A stretch of 64,000 nt of DNA from Vombatus ursinus (GCF_900497805.2 NW_020954590.1:90690706-90754705), one strand, 5' to 3'; counted from the first letter of the stretch, positions 46,379 to 58,601 are shown. Notes: a model not told the origin generated them from the sequence alone. Program-made: numbers and translations.

Positions 46379-46739
46379 CTTCATTCCTCCTATGCATAAA
46401 TATTAATAGGATATAATGGGATATATATAATATAATGGAATATACTAAATTTAATGGGATGTGTAAATAAATATATATGGATATATGAAATATTGGTATA
46501 TAAATATATGATATATAATTACATAAATACACATTTGGATGTATGTATATAATATACACATATATGTGATACATGTATATAGGTATATATAGACACATAT
46601 ATGTATGTATAGACAAATACTCTTCCTGAGACTCCCATTAAAGCTAAGGTATTAGGGATAAGCATCCCATTAAAAACATGTTGCTCAGAGAGCACGGGCT
46701 CCCTGGCTGATATCAGCAATCCCAGAAGAGAAGCAATTC

Positions 46740-46938
46740 TGTGGTACAGAGGAAAGAACGTTAGATTTAGAGACAGATGACCTGTGTTTGAATTCTGACT
46801 CTTGTTTATTTGTTCTGTTACTTGGGTAAGTCACATCACTTCCCTATCAGCTTTACTTTCCTAAATGTAAAATGAAGAAGTTTGACTCTATCACTAAAGT
46901 TCACTCTAACTCTAAATCTTTGAGCCTGTGATTTTATA
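46740..46938 (+). mobile_element. MIR-type SINE
   Basis: GGTACAGAGGAAAGAACGTT, CTTGGGTAAGTCACATCACT, AAATGTAAAATGAAGAAGTT, CTAACTCTAAATCTTTGAG. Confidence 0.75.
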
Positions 46939-47084
46939 GAAGGAATACTTAGGCTTCAAGAGATATTAATTGCCTAAATAACTCAGGAAACCTGTGGCCA
47001 AAGCTGTAACCAGTGGCAGGAGCTGTTTAAATCCATGTCCTCTAGCAAGTACAAAACCAGGAGCCTTAGCCCTGAAGGAAAGAG

Positions 47085-47292
47085 TCATAGATCATGGATC
47101 ATAAGACATAGATATGGAGCTGAAAGCAACCTTATAGGCCACCTAGAACAATCCCCTCATTTGACAAATTAGGAAATTGAAGCCCAAGGAGGTTAAGTGA
47201 ATTGTCCAGGTTCACACAGGTAGTAATCATCAGTGCCAGGATTTGAACCTAGGTCCTATGACATCAAATCAGTGCTCTTTCCATTATATAGC
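47085..47292 (-). mobile_element. MIR-type SINE
   Basis: On +: GATATGGAGCTGAAAGCAAC, GCCCAAGGAGGTTAAGTGAA, TTTGAACCTAGGTCCTATGA. Confidence 0.78.
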
Positions 47293-47339
47293 AATGTCTA
47301 GGATAATAAACTTGAGGTTATACCAAGCCTCAAGGTAAA

Positions 47340-47760
47340 CGGTTCTCAAAGTATGGTCCAAGGACCCCTAGAGTCTTCTGAGCCTCTTTCAAGGGATCCA
47401 TAAGGTCAAAACTATTTTCATAATAATACTAACATTTTATTTGCCTATTAAAATATTCTCCCCATTTCCAACTATTTATCTGCATGAGGCTACAATGCTT
47501 CAATTAAAACTACATTTCAAAACTGAAGAAGCAGATATTAGAATCCAACTATATTCTATTAAGCCAGATATTAAAGGTATTTACAAAGAAAAATAAATAT
47601 AGCTTTTTTCACAAAATGTCATTTATGTTAACATGTGATAGATTTATTATTATTATTCTTTTCAAAAGAGTTAATAAAGTGATATTTTAAAATTTTGTCA
47701 ATTTTAATTTAAAAAATGGTAAACTTGGATAAATATAACCTAACCAGTCAGTAAATAAAC
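47340..47760 (+). mobile_element. hAT-type DNA transposon fragment
   Basis: GGTTCTCAAAGTATGGTCCA, GGTCAAAACTATTTTCATAA and TTATTTGCC are words of old mammalian hAT elements. Precise family uncertain. Confidence 0.6.
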
Positions 47761-47870
47761 ATTTATTGAGTGCCTATTATGTGCCAAGTAGCTAATGCTA
47801 TATTCTGGGATACAGATAAGAAAAAAAGAAAGACAGTCCCTTACCCACATGGAGCTTACAATCTAAGAGA
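47750..47870 (+). mobile_element. Ancient LINE/MIR-type fragment
   Basis: AACATTTATTGAGTGCCTAT, TATGTGCCAAG, ACCCACATGGAGCTTACAAT belong to a mammal-wide repeat also seen at 53955. Confidence 0.6.
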
Positions 47871-48224
47871 GAAAATACATGAAAGAAAATTTAAAAGCAA
47901 GGGGTGGGGGTGGGGGAGGAAGAGAAGGTACCTGGAGGCAGGGTTATGGTGGAGGATTGCACCCTAAGGATTGCAGCTGGTGAGAAATAGAGTTGGCTGA
48001 TCTGTGAGCCCTCTTAAATGGAGGTTTGGGGAAGAATTGTTTGCTCTGCATCCCAGCCTTTAGCACCAGAAAGGGTGTTGGAGACTTTCTAGACTGATCT
48101 GTGCCTAAACAAGAATTTGCTCAACAACATTCCCAACAAGTGATCATTCAGATTTGCTTAAGCACATTGAGTGAGGGGGAAGCCCACAATTTCCCAAAGC
48201 AGCCCATTCTTTTTTTTTTTTTTG

Positions 48225-48700
48225 CTCCAATCACTAGGAAATATTTCCTAATACAAAAATTAAATCTGCTTCTCTATAGTTTCCATTCATTCTTCCCAGT
48301 TCTAACTTCTGTGTCCAAACAGAACAAACCTAATTCCTCCCCCAATATGGAACATCACTATTGTATCCCCTTCATCTTCTTCAGGTTAAACACATCCAGT
48401 TCCTACAACTGATTTTACTTTGCTCTTGGGACTTTAACCATTCTGATTTTCCTCTTCTGAATCCCCTCTGGCTTGTCAATGTTCTTTGCAAAATGTGGTA
48501 CCCGGAACTCAGGACCATCCTCCAAATGTGATCTGACAGGAGTTCAGAGTACTACAAGACTATTGCCTTACTCATTCTGTGTACTATGCTTCTGTTGAAT
48601 ATTTTCAATGATTCCATCAGTCTTTTGAATTTTTTTTTTATTAAACTGCTGATCCATATTAAGCTTGGAGTCAACTAAAGAACTGACATTTTTCAGAAGA
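48225..48700 (-). mobile_element. L3/CR1-type LINE fragment
   Basis: On +: AAATGTGGTACCCGGAACTC, CTCCAAATGTGATCTGACAG, GGAGTTCAGAGTACT (antisense of the YSALVRPHLEY block), then AAGCTTGGAGTCAACTAAAG. Confidence 0.75.
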
Positions 48701-48911
48701 CACTTTGTCAACTCACATTGTCCCTATTTTAAGTGATTGTTTTGGGATAAATATAAAAAGAAGTTATGATCACAGAGTTGACATGGATTCATCAAGTAAA
48801 GTTTATACTAACTTAACCTAATTTCCCTTTTGATAGACTAGTAGATCAAGGAAATGTAGAATCAGTTAGATTGGCCTGATATGGCATTATTTTCCTATAA
48901 ATTAGTTGTTT

Positions 48912-48970
48912 GGGGTTTTGTTTTGTTTTGTTTTTCTTTTGTTTTTTGTTTGTTTTGTTTTGTTTTGTTT
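48912..48970. repeat. (TTTTG)n microsatellite
   Basis: Pentanucleotide units with single-base interruptions. Confidence 0.9.
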
Positions 48971-49917
48971 ATCACTATCAAGGCAATCTAAACTGACTCC
49001 AAGCCCACCTTTCACCTCCATTATTTGCAACAGAAAAGCTAGCAAGGTCACTACTTCAGATTTTCCCATTTTACCATTATCTTTGTCCAGATACCCTCAT
49101 GGAATGAACCTGCTTTTCTTTTTTAAATTTTGAGAAGATGGAAACCATTTTTGAATAATTTTAATTTTAACCTGAATATAGTACAAGTCCTTAAACAAAA
49201 TTTTATTTGTATCATTTTATTTATTTGTATCATTTTTCTTGCAAAGTGTGAGGGAAAACACATAAGATCAAACTTTAAAGTTAAACTTGGATTTCTCTTA
49301 TCTTTAAAAATGTTCTTTTTTTTGTTTGTGCTAAAACTTGGAGTATTTCGTATATTCTTATGACAGCTGAAGAATGGAAAATTTTTAACATTCTAGAGTG
49401 AGATATATCTTAGACACATTCTAGAAATCTTAAATTCAACATATTGAATATACTGTTACTGAACTTTGACTTTGAAGTAAATATAAGATTACAAATCACT
49501 CTTTCTTAAATAAATAAAAAAATCTGTTAACTTTTTTTAGTTTACTTTCTGCATGGATACTTATGATGAATGCTTTGTAAATAAAAGTTTATGTGTGTAT
49601 ATGTTTTAAAACATGAAGCTTATATATAATTGTATGTATATATGTATATGTAGGTATTTATGGATACACATCTATCTATCTATCAAATACTGCTATACTT
49701 CAGGATTTTATGGATCCATATTTTCATGAATCTGAGTACTTATTCCACTGACACAGATAGCAAACCCTCTGTAACTTAGAAACTTAATCTTACCAGATTC
49801 AATCTAACATTCTAGCCTGTATCTTGGGATCCAGGCTTTTCTATCCAGTGTGTTAGCTATCACACTCAGAATTCTCTCATCTGGAAATTTGTTAAATATG
49901 TCATTTATGGGTTGTTA

Positions 49918-50168
49918 CAGGCAGCTAGAGGGTACAGTGGGTAGAGCTCTGGTCCTGGGGTCAGAGAGACCTTAGATTAAATTTGGCCTCAGACACTTAA
50001 TAGCTATGTGACCTTGGACAAGTCATTGTTAGCCTCAGTTTCCTCAACTGTAAAATGGGAATAATAATAACACCTACTTTTCAGGGTTGCCGTGTTTATC
50101 AAGTGAGATGTTTGTAAGGAACTTGGCAAACTGCCTGGCACATAGTAGGCATCATATAAATGTTTCTT
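49918..50168 (+). mobile_element. MIR/THER SINE, full length
   Basis: CAGGCAGCTAGAGGGTACAG, ATGTGACCTTGGACAAGTCA, ACTTTTCAGGGTTGCCGTGT, CCTGGCACATAGTAGGCATC. Confidence 0.87.
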
Positions 50169-50194
50169 TCCTCTCCATCCTGCCTCTTCTCTGT

Positions 50195-50300
50195 CCTTGA
50201 TGGTTGATCTTAGGGAAGTCACTTAACCCCTTTGCTCTTCAGATTTCTCATCTATAAAGTGATTATTAGACCCTTCCAGTTTTACTTCTATGATCTGTTG
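50195..50300 (+). mobile_element. MIR-type fragment
   Basis: GATCTTAGGGAAGTCACTTA, TTTCTCATCTATAAAGTGAT, CTTCTATGATCTG. Confidence 0.62.
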
Positions 50301-50339
50301 ATGATGGGTCTACATGCTAGTCTAGACCATTCACCCTTT

Positions 50340-50700
50340 TCTGCTTCATGAGAATGATTTATTTGTATTTCCAAATTTCATTTTTGAGACTTTCATCCCT
50401 CCTGGGCAGACTTCCTCTGTGGAATCAGACCATGGGATCTTACATATCTGTATTTCTGAACACTTTGAAATCTGTTGTCTTAAGATCTAGTGTCCATGTC
50501 AGGCTATGTCTGGTTTCCCAAGCCTCCACCACAAATGATAACATGGAATGGTCACTCCCTTCTCCCCACCTCTTGCTCACCACCAAAATTCCCAGTGTCT
50601 CTGCTTCAACAACTCATTTCTGGTTGGTAAGGATCATGTCTAGAGAAAAAAGTAATATCCTTCATTTTCTCCACTTTTTAAAAGACCAAATTATCTTTAA
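50340..50700. repeat. Interspersed repeat shared with 42590-42790, family unknown
   Basis: The 127-codon open frame here is not gene-like: it has no recognisable domain, and part of it recurs at 42640-42720. Consistent with an old repeat rather than an exon. Confidence 0.5.
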
Positions 50701-50919
50701 AGCAAACCACCTGTGCATTTGGCACAGCTAGAATGTGAGCAAATGTGCGGGTCAGAGAAGTTTCTCATTAGTTTCAATCGTGGCTCTCTGAGAGGTTCAC
50801 AAAGTACTATTTCTAACAGAATGTTAGATGAATATGGGACCACAGAAATAATTCAGCTCATAGGCATCACTTGCAAGGGAACAAACAGAGGTACAGACAA
50901 TTTCAGTTGGAGTCAGAGC

Positions 50920-51070
50920 AGTGCAATGTTGAGAGGGTTGGGAGTCACAAGATTTGGATTTAAGTACCAGTTCTGACACTTAACTACCTATGATACCTAA
51001 GTTCAAGAACATGGCCTTTCTGAGCCTTAGTTTCTTCCAAATAAAATGAGTTGTCAATGACTTTGAAGAT
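50920..51070 (+). mobile_element. MIR-type SINE fragment
   Basis: GGGAGTCACAAGATTTGGAT, TGAGCCTTAGTTTCTTCCAA, AAATGAGTTGTCAATGAC. Confidence 0.62.
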
Positions 51071-51292
51071 GTTTTTATGTGTAGATTTGTCATACTATGA
51101 GTTTTTTGCTTAAGGTCAAGGTTCACAGGTTTGGTAAGTGGAAGTTTTAGGAAAAAAAACTGAAGTCTTCAGAAATTTGGTTCAGTGCTCCAACTACATC
51201 ACACAGTCTCCTCTAAAACAGAGGTGATACAATCTTTTTCTTCCATATCACAAACTGAATTAACATTTATTTAGTACTTACTAAATGTGACA

Positions 51293-51552
51293 CACTGTTG
51301 TTTGTTGTCATTTTTCAGTCATGTCCTACTCTTTGTAACCCCATTTGGGGTTTTCTTAGCAAAGATACTGGAGTGGTTCGCCATTTCCTTCTCCAGCTCT
51401 TTTTGTGAATGAGGAAACTGAGGCAAACAGGGTTAAGTGATTTGTCCAGGGTCACATAGCTAGTAAGCGTCTGAGGCCAGATCTGAACTCAAGAAGATGA
51501 ATCTTCCTGATTTCAGGCCCAGCACTCTATCTACTGTGCTGTCTAGAAGCCC
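51293..51552 (-). mobile_element. Full-length marsupial CORE-SINE
   Basis: On +: TTTTTCAGTCATGTCCTACT, CCATTTGGGGTTTTCTTAGC, GAGGCAAACAGGGTTAAGTG, GCCCAGCACTCTATCTACTG. Confidence 0.88.
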
Positions 51553-51629
51553 CACCAAACCATTATAGGTAGTAAGAAAAATAAAGAGATAAAGAAGTCC
51601 TTAACACCCATAGGAGTTAAAGTAAGAAT

Positions 51630-51758
51630 ACAATTTTAGAACTGGCAGAGACCTTAAAGATTAAAAAAAACTGAAGAAAAATGAGGGTAAGTGAATTATC
51701 CAAAGTTATACAGCTTGTTCTTGAGAGACCCAGGACTAGAACCTTGGTACGCTTGCTC
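51630..51758 (-). mobile_element. MIR-type SINE fragment
   Basis: On +: GAACTGGCAGAGACCTTAAA, GGTAAGTGAATTATCCAAAG, CAGGACTAGAACCTTGG. Confidence 0.6.
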
Positions 51759-52434
51759 CAGCTGGGTCATAAACTTCAAAAGATATCGAACACTTTGTGA
51801 ACGGACTGTTCTTTTTCACTTGACAGACCACTAGCTACTTGTCCCATCTGATTTCATCTATGCCTTTACCTTGCCCCACTCCCACCCCCTTGTTAATATT
51901 TGATTTTCCTAAGCTGCCTGAGTGCTACAGTCTTCCAACCAGGTGCTCCTCTCATTCAATTCCATCAATCCTTTGGCCTTACAAGGCTTTCTGGGTAAAT
52001 CTTCAAGCCTCACCTATTTATCTTACAAAATTTTGTTTCTGAACTATAGGTTATGCTCAACTGATTTGCTGATTTGACCCACTAAAATTTCATGCTGTCC
52101 AGCTTCAACTGAAAACTTGCACTGCTACACTGCTCCTTAGTGATCTTTTTGTTTACCTTTGTTGGTTCCCCAGCATTTCACTCTCTTTGAGTTCCCAATG
52201 CCATTCCTTTTAATCTACTACATTACCATGGTAATATGTGTTAAACTAATAGGTCATTAGATCCGCCATTTCTTTTTTTTCCACATGATTTAAAACAATA
52301 TCACCTCCATTCTGTTCTAATGCAATTGATTTAAAAAAAAACAAAAACAAATGTTAGATTTTCTCTAATAATCCTCTTCCTGCCTGCTTGCTCTGTTGCT
52401 AAACTGACCTGTACTATGGAAATGAATGACAAAA

Positions 52435-52710
52435 AATACATAGTTGATATCCAAAATAACAAAGGTGATATTAAGAGATTTCCTAGCTGCCCTTGATGAA
52501 TTTAAATACCCCAGCCCAGGTGAACCACATCCTTGGGTACTTAAATGACTGAGAGATATGCTTCCTGAGCCACAGTCAATGATATTTGAAAGAACAAGAA
52601 CAATGGTCTTATGGGAGGATGATTAGATAAGGGCAAATGTTGCCCTGGCTTTCACAAAGGGGAAGAGAACAGAATCTATAGACTATTTGTCAGTGAACTC
52701 AACTTTCTCA
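52435..52710 (+). mobile_element. L3/CR1-type LINE fragment (start of RT domain)
   Basis: A + strand frame reads LAALDEFKYPSPGEPHPWVL, then PEPQSMIFERT and RANVALAFTKGKR, aligning with the CR1-clade block LDEFKSPGPDGMHPRVLKEL and following. Interrupted by stops. Confidence 0.82.
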
Positions 52711-52779
52711 CCACCTACTCCCTAAATCTAATGCCCAAATTTTGTTATATTGTTTCTTTAAAGGTCAATAATGACTGCT

Positions 52780-53195
52780 GTCAAACCCACCTCTTTATGC
52801 TGCCTCTATCCCTATAGAAAATGCAATTAGGTCTTGCCTATCTTCCCTTAGTCATGCTGTTGTCTTTCCCTCCTACTGCCATTACCTAGTGAGAAAATAC
52901 CACTTCAAATCTAGACCACTGCAGTGTTCCTCCAGTTGGTCTCCCTAACTTCGTTCTTTCCTCCTTTCAATTCATCCATTATACTCTACACCTCGACAAG
53001 TCTTCCCAAAAATACTGATTTCATTTCATTAATTCTCTGTTCAAATAAGTTTAGAGACCCCTTTACTATTTAATAAAATCCAAAATACTTATTCTGGCAT
53101 CCAAAGCTTTCCACAACCTAGTCCCAACCTTCCTGACACCCAGTGCTCTCTACAGAAACCCTCTGTGCCAAACAGGCTCACCTACTTCCTATTAC
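52780..53195 (+). mobile_element. L2 LINE fragment
   Basis: Sense order: TCTAGACCACTGCAGTGTTC, CTCCAGTTGGTCTCCCTAAC, TTTAATAAAATCCAAAATAC, TCCACAACCTAGTCCCAACC. Confidence 0.75.
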
Positions 53196-53599
53196 TTGAG
53201 CTTCACTGCTGAGAAATGGGCTTGTAAATTATAGGGAACAATTTAGTCATTGTTGCCTTGATCATATAACAGATAGGTGGATCATTATATGTTAATCAGG
53301 TAGTCTTTTGTATTATTAATTGGCTAGAGATGGGCTTCCAATGAGTTACTATGGCAGAGGTAGGTAGATCAAATGTCCACCTAGAATGTTCTGGCCACAG
53401 GATGGTATTCTTTGCTGGGGACTACAAAAGGAAGTACATGATTGGGGTGGTTTCTTTAGGCAGATGACAAGGTTAGACCAAATACCAGATGGAAATTCAG
53501 GTGTGGAGAGAACTATTGTATATTATGTAGATTAGAGTTGGCCACTTGCTAAAAATATGTAGAGAAATTAAAAATATGGACTGAATTTAATAAATAGAA

Positions 53600-53870
53600 T
53601 TAAATAAGGATAAATGTGCAGGAAAATAATAGATAAAAGGGAGTGAGGTAAATATATATTAAAATATAATCTCATGTGAGGAAATCCAAGAAATATTGGG
53701 AAGAACAATGGAAAACACCATTTGGGAGAAGATCAAAGGAATTGTAAACAGAAATGAATGTCATCAGAGTAAGCTGCATACCACCTGGAAAAAAAAAGAG
53801 GATATTGGCACAAAGACATGATATAGTAGTCATGGGGAACTTCAGTGATCCAGACATCTGCTGGAGCTTG
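53600..53870 (+). mobile_element. L3/CR1-type LINE fragment (endonuclease region)
   Basis: TAGTCATGGGGAACTTCAGT and GATCCAGACATCTGCTGGAG encode VMGNFSDPDICW, the CR1-clade endonuclease motif. A separate copy from the RT fragment at 52435, because the order is reversed relative to an intact element. Confidence 0.7.
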
Positions 53871-53954
53871 TTCTCTGCCAATTTTTATGTGTTTTAATGA
53901 TAATTTTGTCCTTCAAAACTCAGAAAGGAAAATCAAGACATTCTGTTCTATATC

Positions 53955-54800
53955 AATCAGTAAACAAATACTTATTAAATACCTACTATGCACTAGGCAC
54001 TGAAGATACAAAGGAAAAAAAATGAAATAGTTCCTGTTCTCAAGGAGCAGTCTCTCCCTCTAATGGGAAAGACATCATGTTCACATTTGTTACATATAAA
54101 AAAAATAGATGTAAGATAAGTTTGCAAGAAAGAAGTCAGTAGCTGAAAGGATCAGGAAATATTTCATGTGGGAGGTATGCTTCACCTGAGCCTTTATGAA
54201 AACTAGGGCTTCTAAGATGTGAAAATGAGGAAGGAATGCATTCTGCACATTGGAAACAGTCAGTGTAAAGGTAAAGAATTGAGAGATGGAATGTCATGAA
54301 CAGTACAGTACAGTAAAAAAAAAAAGGCAGTTTGGCTGAACCATAGTGTGGATTAAAGGGACGGATGTATAATAGTACTAGAAAGGTAGTTTAGGGTCAG
54401 GTTGTAAAGAGTTTATTTTTGATCCAAGAAGTGATATGGAACCACTGGAGTTTATTGAATAGGGAAGTAAAATGGTCAGAACTGCACTGTAGGAAAAACA
54501 CTCCGGTGCTTGTGCAAATGATAGACTGAAATAAAGAGGGGCTTGAGGAAGGGGGCCCAATTAAGAAGTTATTCATATAGTTCAAGCAAAAGTTTATGAG
54601 GACCTGCACTAGACATGTGGATGAATGAATGGGAATAGGTGAATGAATATGAAAGATATTATGGAGATAGACTTTATACTACTAAGGAAAGGATTGAATA
54701 TTGGAAGAATGGTGGAAGGAGAATGAAGAGTCAAAGATAAATCCAAGACTACAAACCTTGGTGACTAGATGGAGAGTGGTAAGCTCATCAAAAACCAGGA
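53955..54800 (+). mobile_element. Ancient mammal-wide LINE 3' region
   Basis: CTACTATGCACTAGGCACTG, TTCTCAAGGAGCAGTCTCTC, GATATGGAACCACTGGAGTT, AGTAAAATGGTCAGAACTGC, AAGACTACAAACCTTGGTGA follow, in order, a very common mammalian repeat (L2/L3 type by memory). About 850 bp in sense. Confidence 0.65.
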
Positions 54801-54907
54801 ATTTAGTAACATAGAGTGGAGACCTTGTACAGAGTCTTGGAATATCTCCATAATTTGTACACATTATCAAGTCAAGGCACGGAGACTGAGAAGTGATCAA
54901 ACAGGAG

Positions 54908-54958
54908 AGGGGAGGAAAAGGAGGAGAAGAAGAAGGAGAAGAAGGAGGAGGAGAAAGA
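54908..54958. repeat. (GGA/GAA)n purine tract
   Basis: GGAGGAAAAGGAGGAGAAGA and similar, pure purine for about 50 bp. Confidence 0.9.
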
Positions 54959-55284
54959 ACTAGTTGGGTTGAATAAGTTACATAACCTTTTTAACTCTCA
55001 GTTTCCATATCTGTAAAACAAGAAAAATAGTACTCCTGGCAATTAACTCACAGGGTCATTATACAAAAAGTTTTTTACAAACCTTAAAATACTACATGAA
55101 TGCATTTTTATTATCTGCCCAAATAAACATATTGTTGAGAACTACAACACATTTTCTTAAAAATTCTTCTGCTCCTGCTTATTCCTTCCAGCACATGTAA
55201 CAATGTCTTGGACATAGGCAGTATTATGTATTATTTTGAGTAGTAGTTTCTATGATTCATCGGTAAATATCCATTGATTTTAGA

Positions 55285-55392
55285 AGTACAGAATTTCAGA
55301 GATGGAGAAGATTTCAGTAGCCATATAGTCTAACCCCAATCTGAAAAGGAATCTCCCTATAACATACCCAACCTGTAGCCTTTAATTGATGG
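55285..55392 (-). mobile_element. L3/CR1-type 3'-end fragment
   Basis: On +: CAGAATTTCAGAGATGGAGA, AGTCTAACCCCAATCTGAAA, AGGAATCTCCCTATAACATA. Confidence 0.62.
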
Positions 55393-55423
55393 CATCTAAT
55401 AAAGGAAAATATATGACTTTCAA

Positions 55424-55491
55424 TTCAGTCAAAGGGCAGCATTTGAGGACCTAAAGGGCCACATGTGGCCTCAAGGCCACAGGTTCCCCTG
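55424..55491. mobile_element. Half copy of the palindromic hAT-type MITE
   Basis: ATTTGAGGACCTAAAGGGCC, ACATGTGGCCTCAAGGCCAC and AGGTTCCCCTG match the right half of 15711-15913 in the same orientation. Confidence 0.85.
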
Positions 55492-57310
55492 GTTTAGCCA
55501 CTGGGAGCTTCAAATAGTTGAGAGTTAGGCAGTTTGAGTGAATTTATAAGAGTCAGATCTTCCCTTCCTGGGGGAGAAGGCATTTTCTCTACTGTCCACA
55601 AGCCAATGACATATGGCAATAGAGGTACTCACTGAGAAGAAGACACAACACTTAGCAATTCAAAAGTTTATGAGTTTAGGTAACATAGGCAGAAGTCCCA
55701 AAAAAGTAGTTAATACTGTAAACAGACGTGAATAGAGAGCATCAGTTAGTTGATCAAAGTTGGAAGCAGGTTTAAGGAGCTAAACTTCTGGCAGTAAAAA
55801 AGAAAGCTAGCTGTGGACTCAGAGAACCAGCCCCAGCCATGAAGAGTTGGAGTTTTGTGAGTATTTCTCAAAAGGAGAAAGGACTTTGAGCCTTGTGGTA
55901 CCGTAGTTGTGAATTACCTTGAACACATGTGTTCCCTACAGGTGTGCCCCACTGCCATTGTACTCTAGGTTTTTGCCTACTCTTCCCAAAAATGCTGTAT
56001 GCATTTGGCAGGTGAGCACACTACAGATTTATGGAGGGAAAATATTTTGCAGCTATGTTCTTACTCTGCCATCTTAGTAAATGGCTTTTCTCAGAGCTTA
56101 TTGGATCTAGTGGCCAGTTGATAAGGGAAGCACACCTTTGAAGGAAGGGGTACCTACTTAAACCCTATGTATTAACATCCCTGCCCTTGAAATTAACCTA
56201 AAAAGGCTGTGAGTGCCAAAGGGGGGAGTGCTACACTCAATATACTCTATGTGCTGCAAAATCTGCATGTGATTTTTCCAACGGAAAAAAATTGTTGTAA
56301 ATTTAAAACTCAAATTTAGTCTTCAATGTTAAAAAAAAAAACAAATGCAGAAAACAAAACCTTAGTTGTTATTAGAAAGTTTATAAGCATGGTTTTCATT
56401 TCAATAACATCACTCTCACCGGTTTTCTTCCTTTATTTTTGACTGCTAATGCAATATTTTTCATTAATTTTCCTTCATATTCATAATTTTAATTTAACCT
56501 CAGTCATGTATTTTACCTGCATCGGAAACTTCCTTGTATATTCTATTTGAAAATAAATTATTAGTTATCTTGTTTTGATATTTTCATGATGCCATTTATA
56601 TTTTCATCTTAAGTAGAGGGACAAACTTTTTATCATTTACTGTATTAATGCCTTATTTCTGAATTTTTCAGAGCAAGTCAACCATTTGTACAATTTTAAA
56701 GTAAGGAACATTTATCTTTGAAGCCTTCCCACTTCCCTTTTTACCAATTATCTTCCTCTTCCCATCTTCCTTTTATATAGGATATCATTCTTTTAGGAGT
56801 TATCTCTATCAACTGCCAGCTATTCAGACTATGTCAACTCTTCATTCTTATGAAAGGACTCTTGAAATTTCAGAGACTTCAGAAACTGAAGAAATGACAG
56901 GGATTATTAATTGTGGTCATTGTATGGCAGTTAGAGAACAATGAACTTTCAGGCAAGAGCCTTGAAAAACATCCTTTGAATTACACAGGGAAGTGGCTGC
57001 CTATGTTGACTACTCTTGGCTTTGAGTTAAGGTGGGATATTATTAATCTAATGGGAAGATAGATATCATAATCCATATTACCAATAGAGAGTAATAGAGT
57101 TTAGTGTTTAAGTAATTTTTATTACCTACATCAAAATAGTTAATAGAGTTTACAGAAGTCATTAGCTTCTAATTAAAGGTTATCTTACACTTCAGAAAAC
57201 ATGCCTTACTACAGTATATTGAGTAGGCAATAGAAGGGGGTGAAAATGTATTCTGAAACTTTATCGCCATCTATTGACTATATAAGAAAATGCAGTTGTG
57301 TATACAGTAT

Positions 57311-57330
57311 CCCCCCCCCCCCCCCCGGGG
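57311..57330. repeat. C16 homopolymer followed by G4
   Basis: Sixteen C then GGGG in an AT-rich context. The 127-codon frame starting just before it is not a gene. Confidence 0.95.
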
Positions 57331-57439
57331 CTTACTTCATGTACCTGGCTATATACCAAAGAAAAATGTGATGTAGGTAGTCTTTCTTTAGCATTACCCT
57401 CTTACATATTTACATTATTCTCTAAGTCCCATTCCCAGT

Positions 57440-58100
57440 GCTCTTTGACCCTAGCTTTTTTTTCCCCTTCCATTTGTAAGCATTTGTTTTCTCTCATTCC
57501 TAATCCTCCAACTGAAAAATGGAAAAACAAAACCATTATAATAAAAATGTATCACTCTCCAAAATTTTGCAGACTAGGCATTTCTAAAAATGTATATCTC
57601 ATTCTGTACCTTGAATTTGTCATCTTTCTGTCAGGAGATGAGTTGCATGTTCGTTCCATCAGTGGTCCTCTGGAATCATGATTGGTCATTACATTCATCT
57701 GAATTCTTAAGTATCTCAAAGTTGTTGTTGTATAAGTTATTCTCTTGGTTCTGCCCATTTCATTCTATATAATTTCATGCCAGTCTTCCCCAGTTTCTCT
57801 CAGTTTAGCCCTTTTATTATTTCTTACAGTACAATGGTTTTCCATTACATTTATGTACTCTAATATGTTTAGCTGTTTCCCAATACCACTTAGTCACCAG
57901 TTATTTGCCACTACAAAAATAGATGCTATATACATGTGAGTACATTTGGTCTTTTTTTATTCTCTTTAGAGTATAGGCCTTTTTGTGATATTTCTGGGTA
58001 GAAGAGTATACAGTTTAGTAACTTAGAGGGCATATTTCCACACTGCATTCCAGAATATATGGAACAATTCATAGCTTCAACAAGAGTACATGAATATGAC
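57440..58100 (-). mobile_element. Old LINE-1 3' end
   Basis: On +: CTTGGTTCTGCCCATTTCAT, TTATTTCTTACAGTACAATG, TTTCCCAATACCACTTAGTC, TGCCACTACAAAAATAGATG. Same order as the other L1 3' ends but more diverged. Confidence 0.75.
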
Positions 58101-58601
58101 TATTAGACTGAGTTTAATATGATACTCCTGCTTATACTTAGGTAATACTAGCATTTTAAATGTATTCTCCCAGATAAAATACCCTAAGTCATTAATCTGA
58201 CTCTGTGGCAGTAATTTCATGATAGATAAAAATATAATCTCCTTGATAGCAAGGAATTTGCCATTAGAAAAAAAAAATCTTTGTATCCCTTGAGCCTAGC
58301 TTGATGGGTTTCACATTGCAGGGTCAGACTGTGGTTTCACTGGCATGGGAAATTTTTGGAGCCAAAAAATAGTTAGATAATAGCATTGTTGCTCTCTTCA
58401 TACTCATTCTTCTATCTGTGAAAATGCAAATATTTTGGAAGAATCTGAGCATTTCAAACATTAAAAATAGATACCATGCTAAAAGTATGAAAATCTTGAC
58501 AAAAAAGGGTTAACAGTACCTGATTATATTATTGAGATAATTGGCATAGTCCCTATAAACTAGATTAGGGAAAGAAAGCTCCTAAGATTTGAGGAAGTAT
58601 T

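Noticed and set aside
50348-50731. 127-codon open frame on +
   Set aside because: Part of it recurs at 42640-42720, so it is repeat-derived; no domain recognised.
57298-57681. 127-codon open frame on +
   Set aside because: Starts next to a C16 run and overlaps an antisense L1 3' end.
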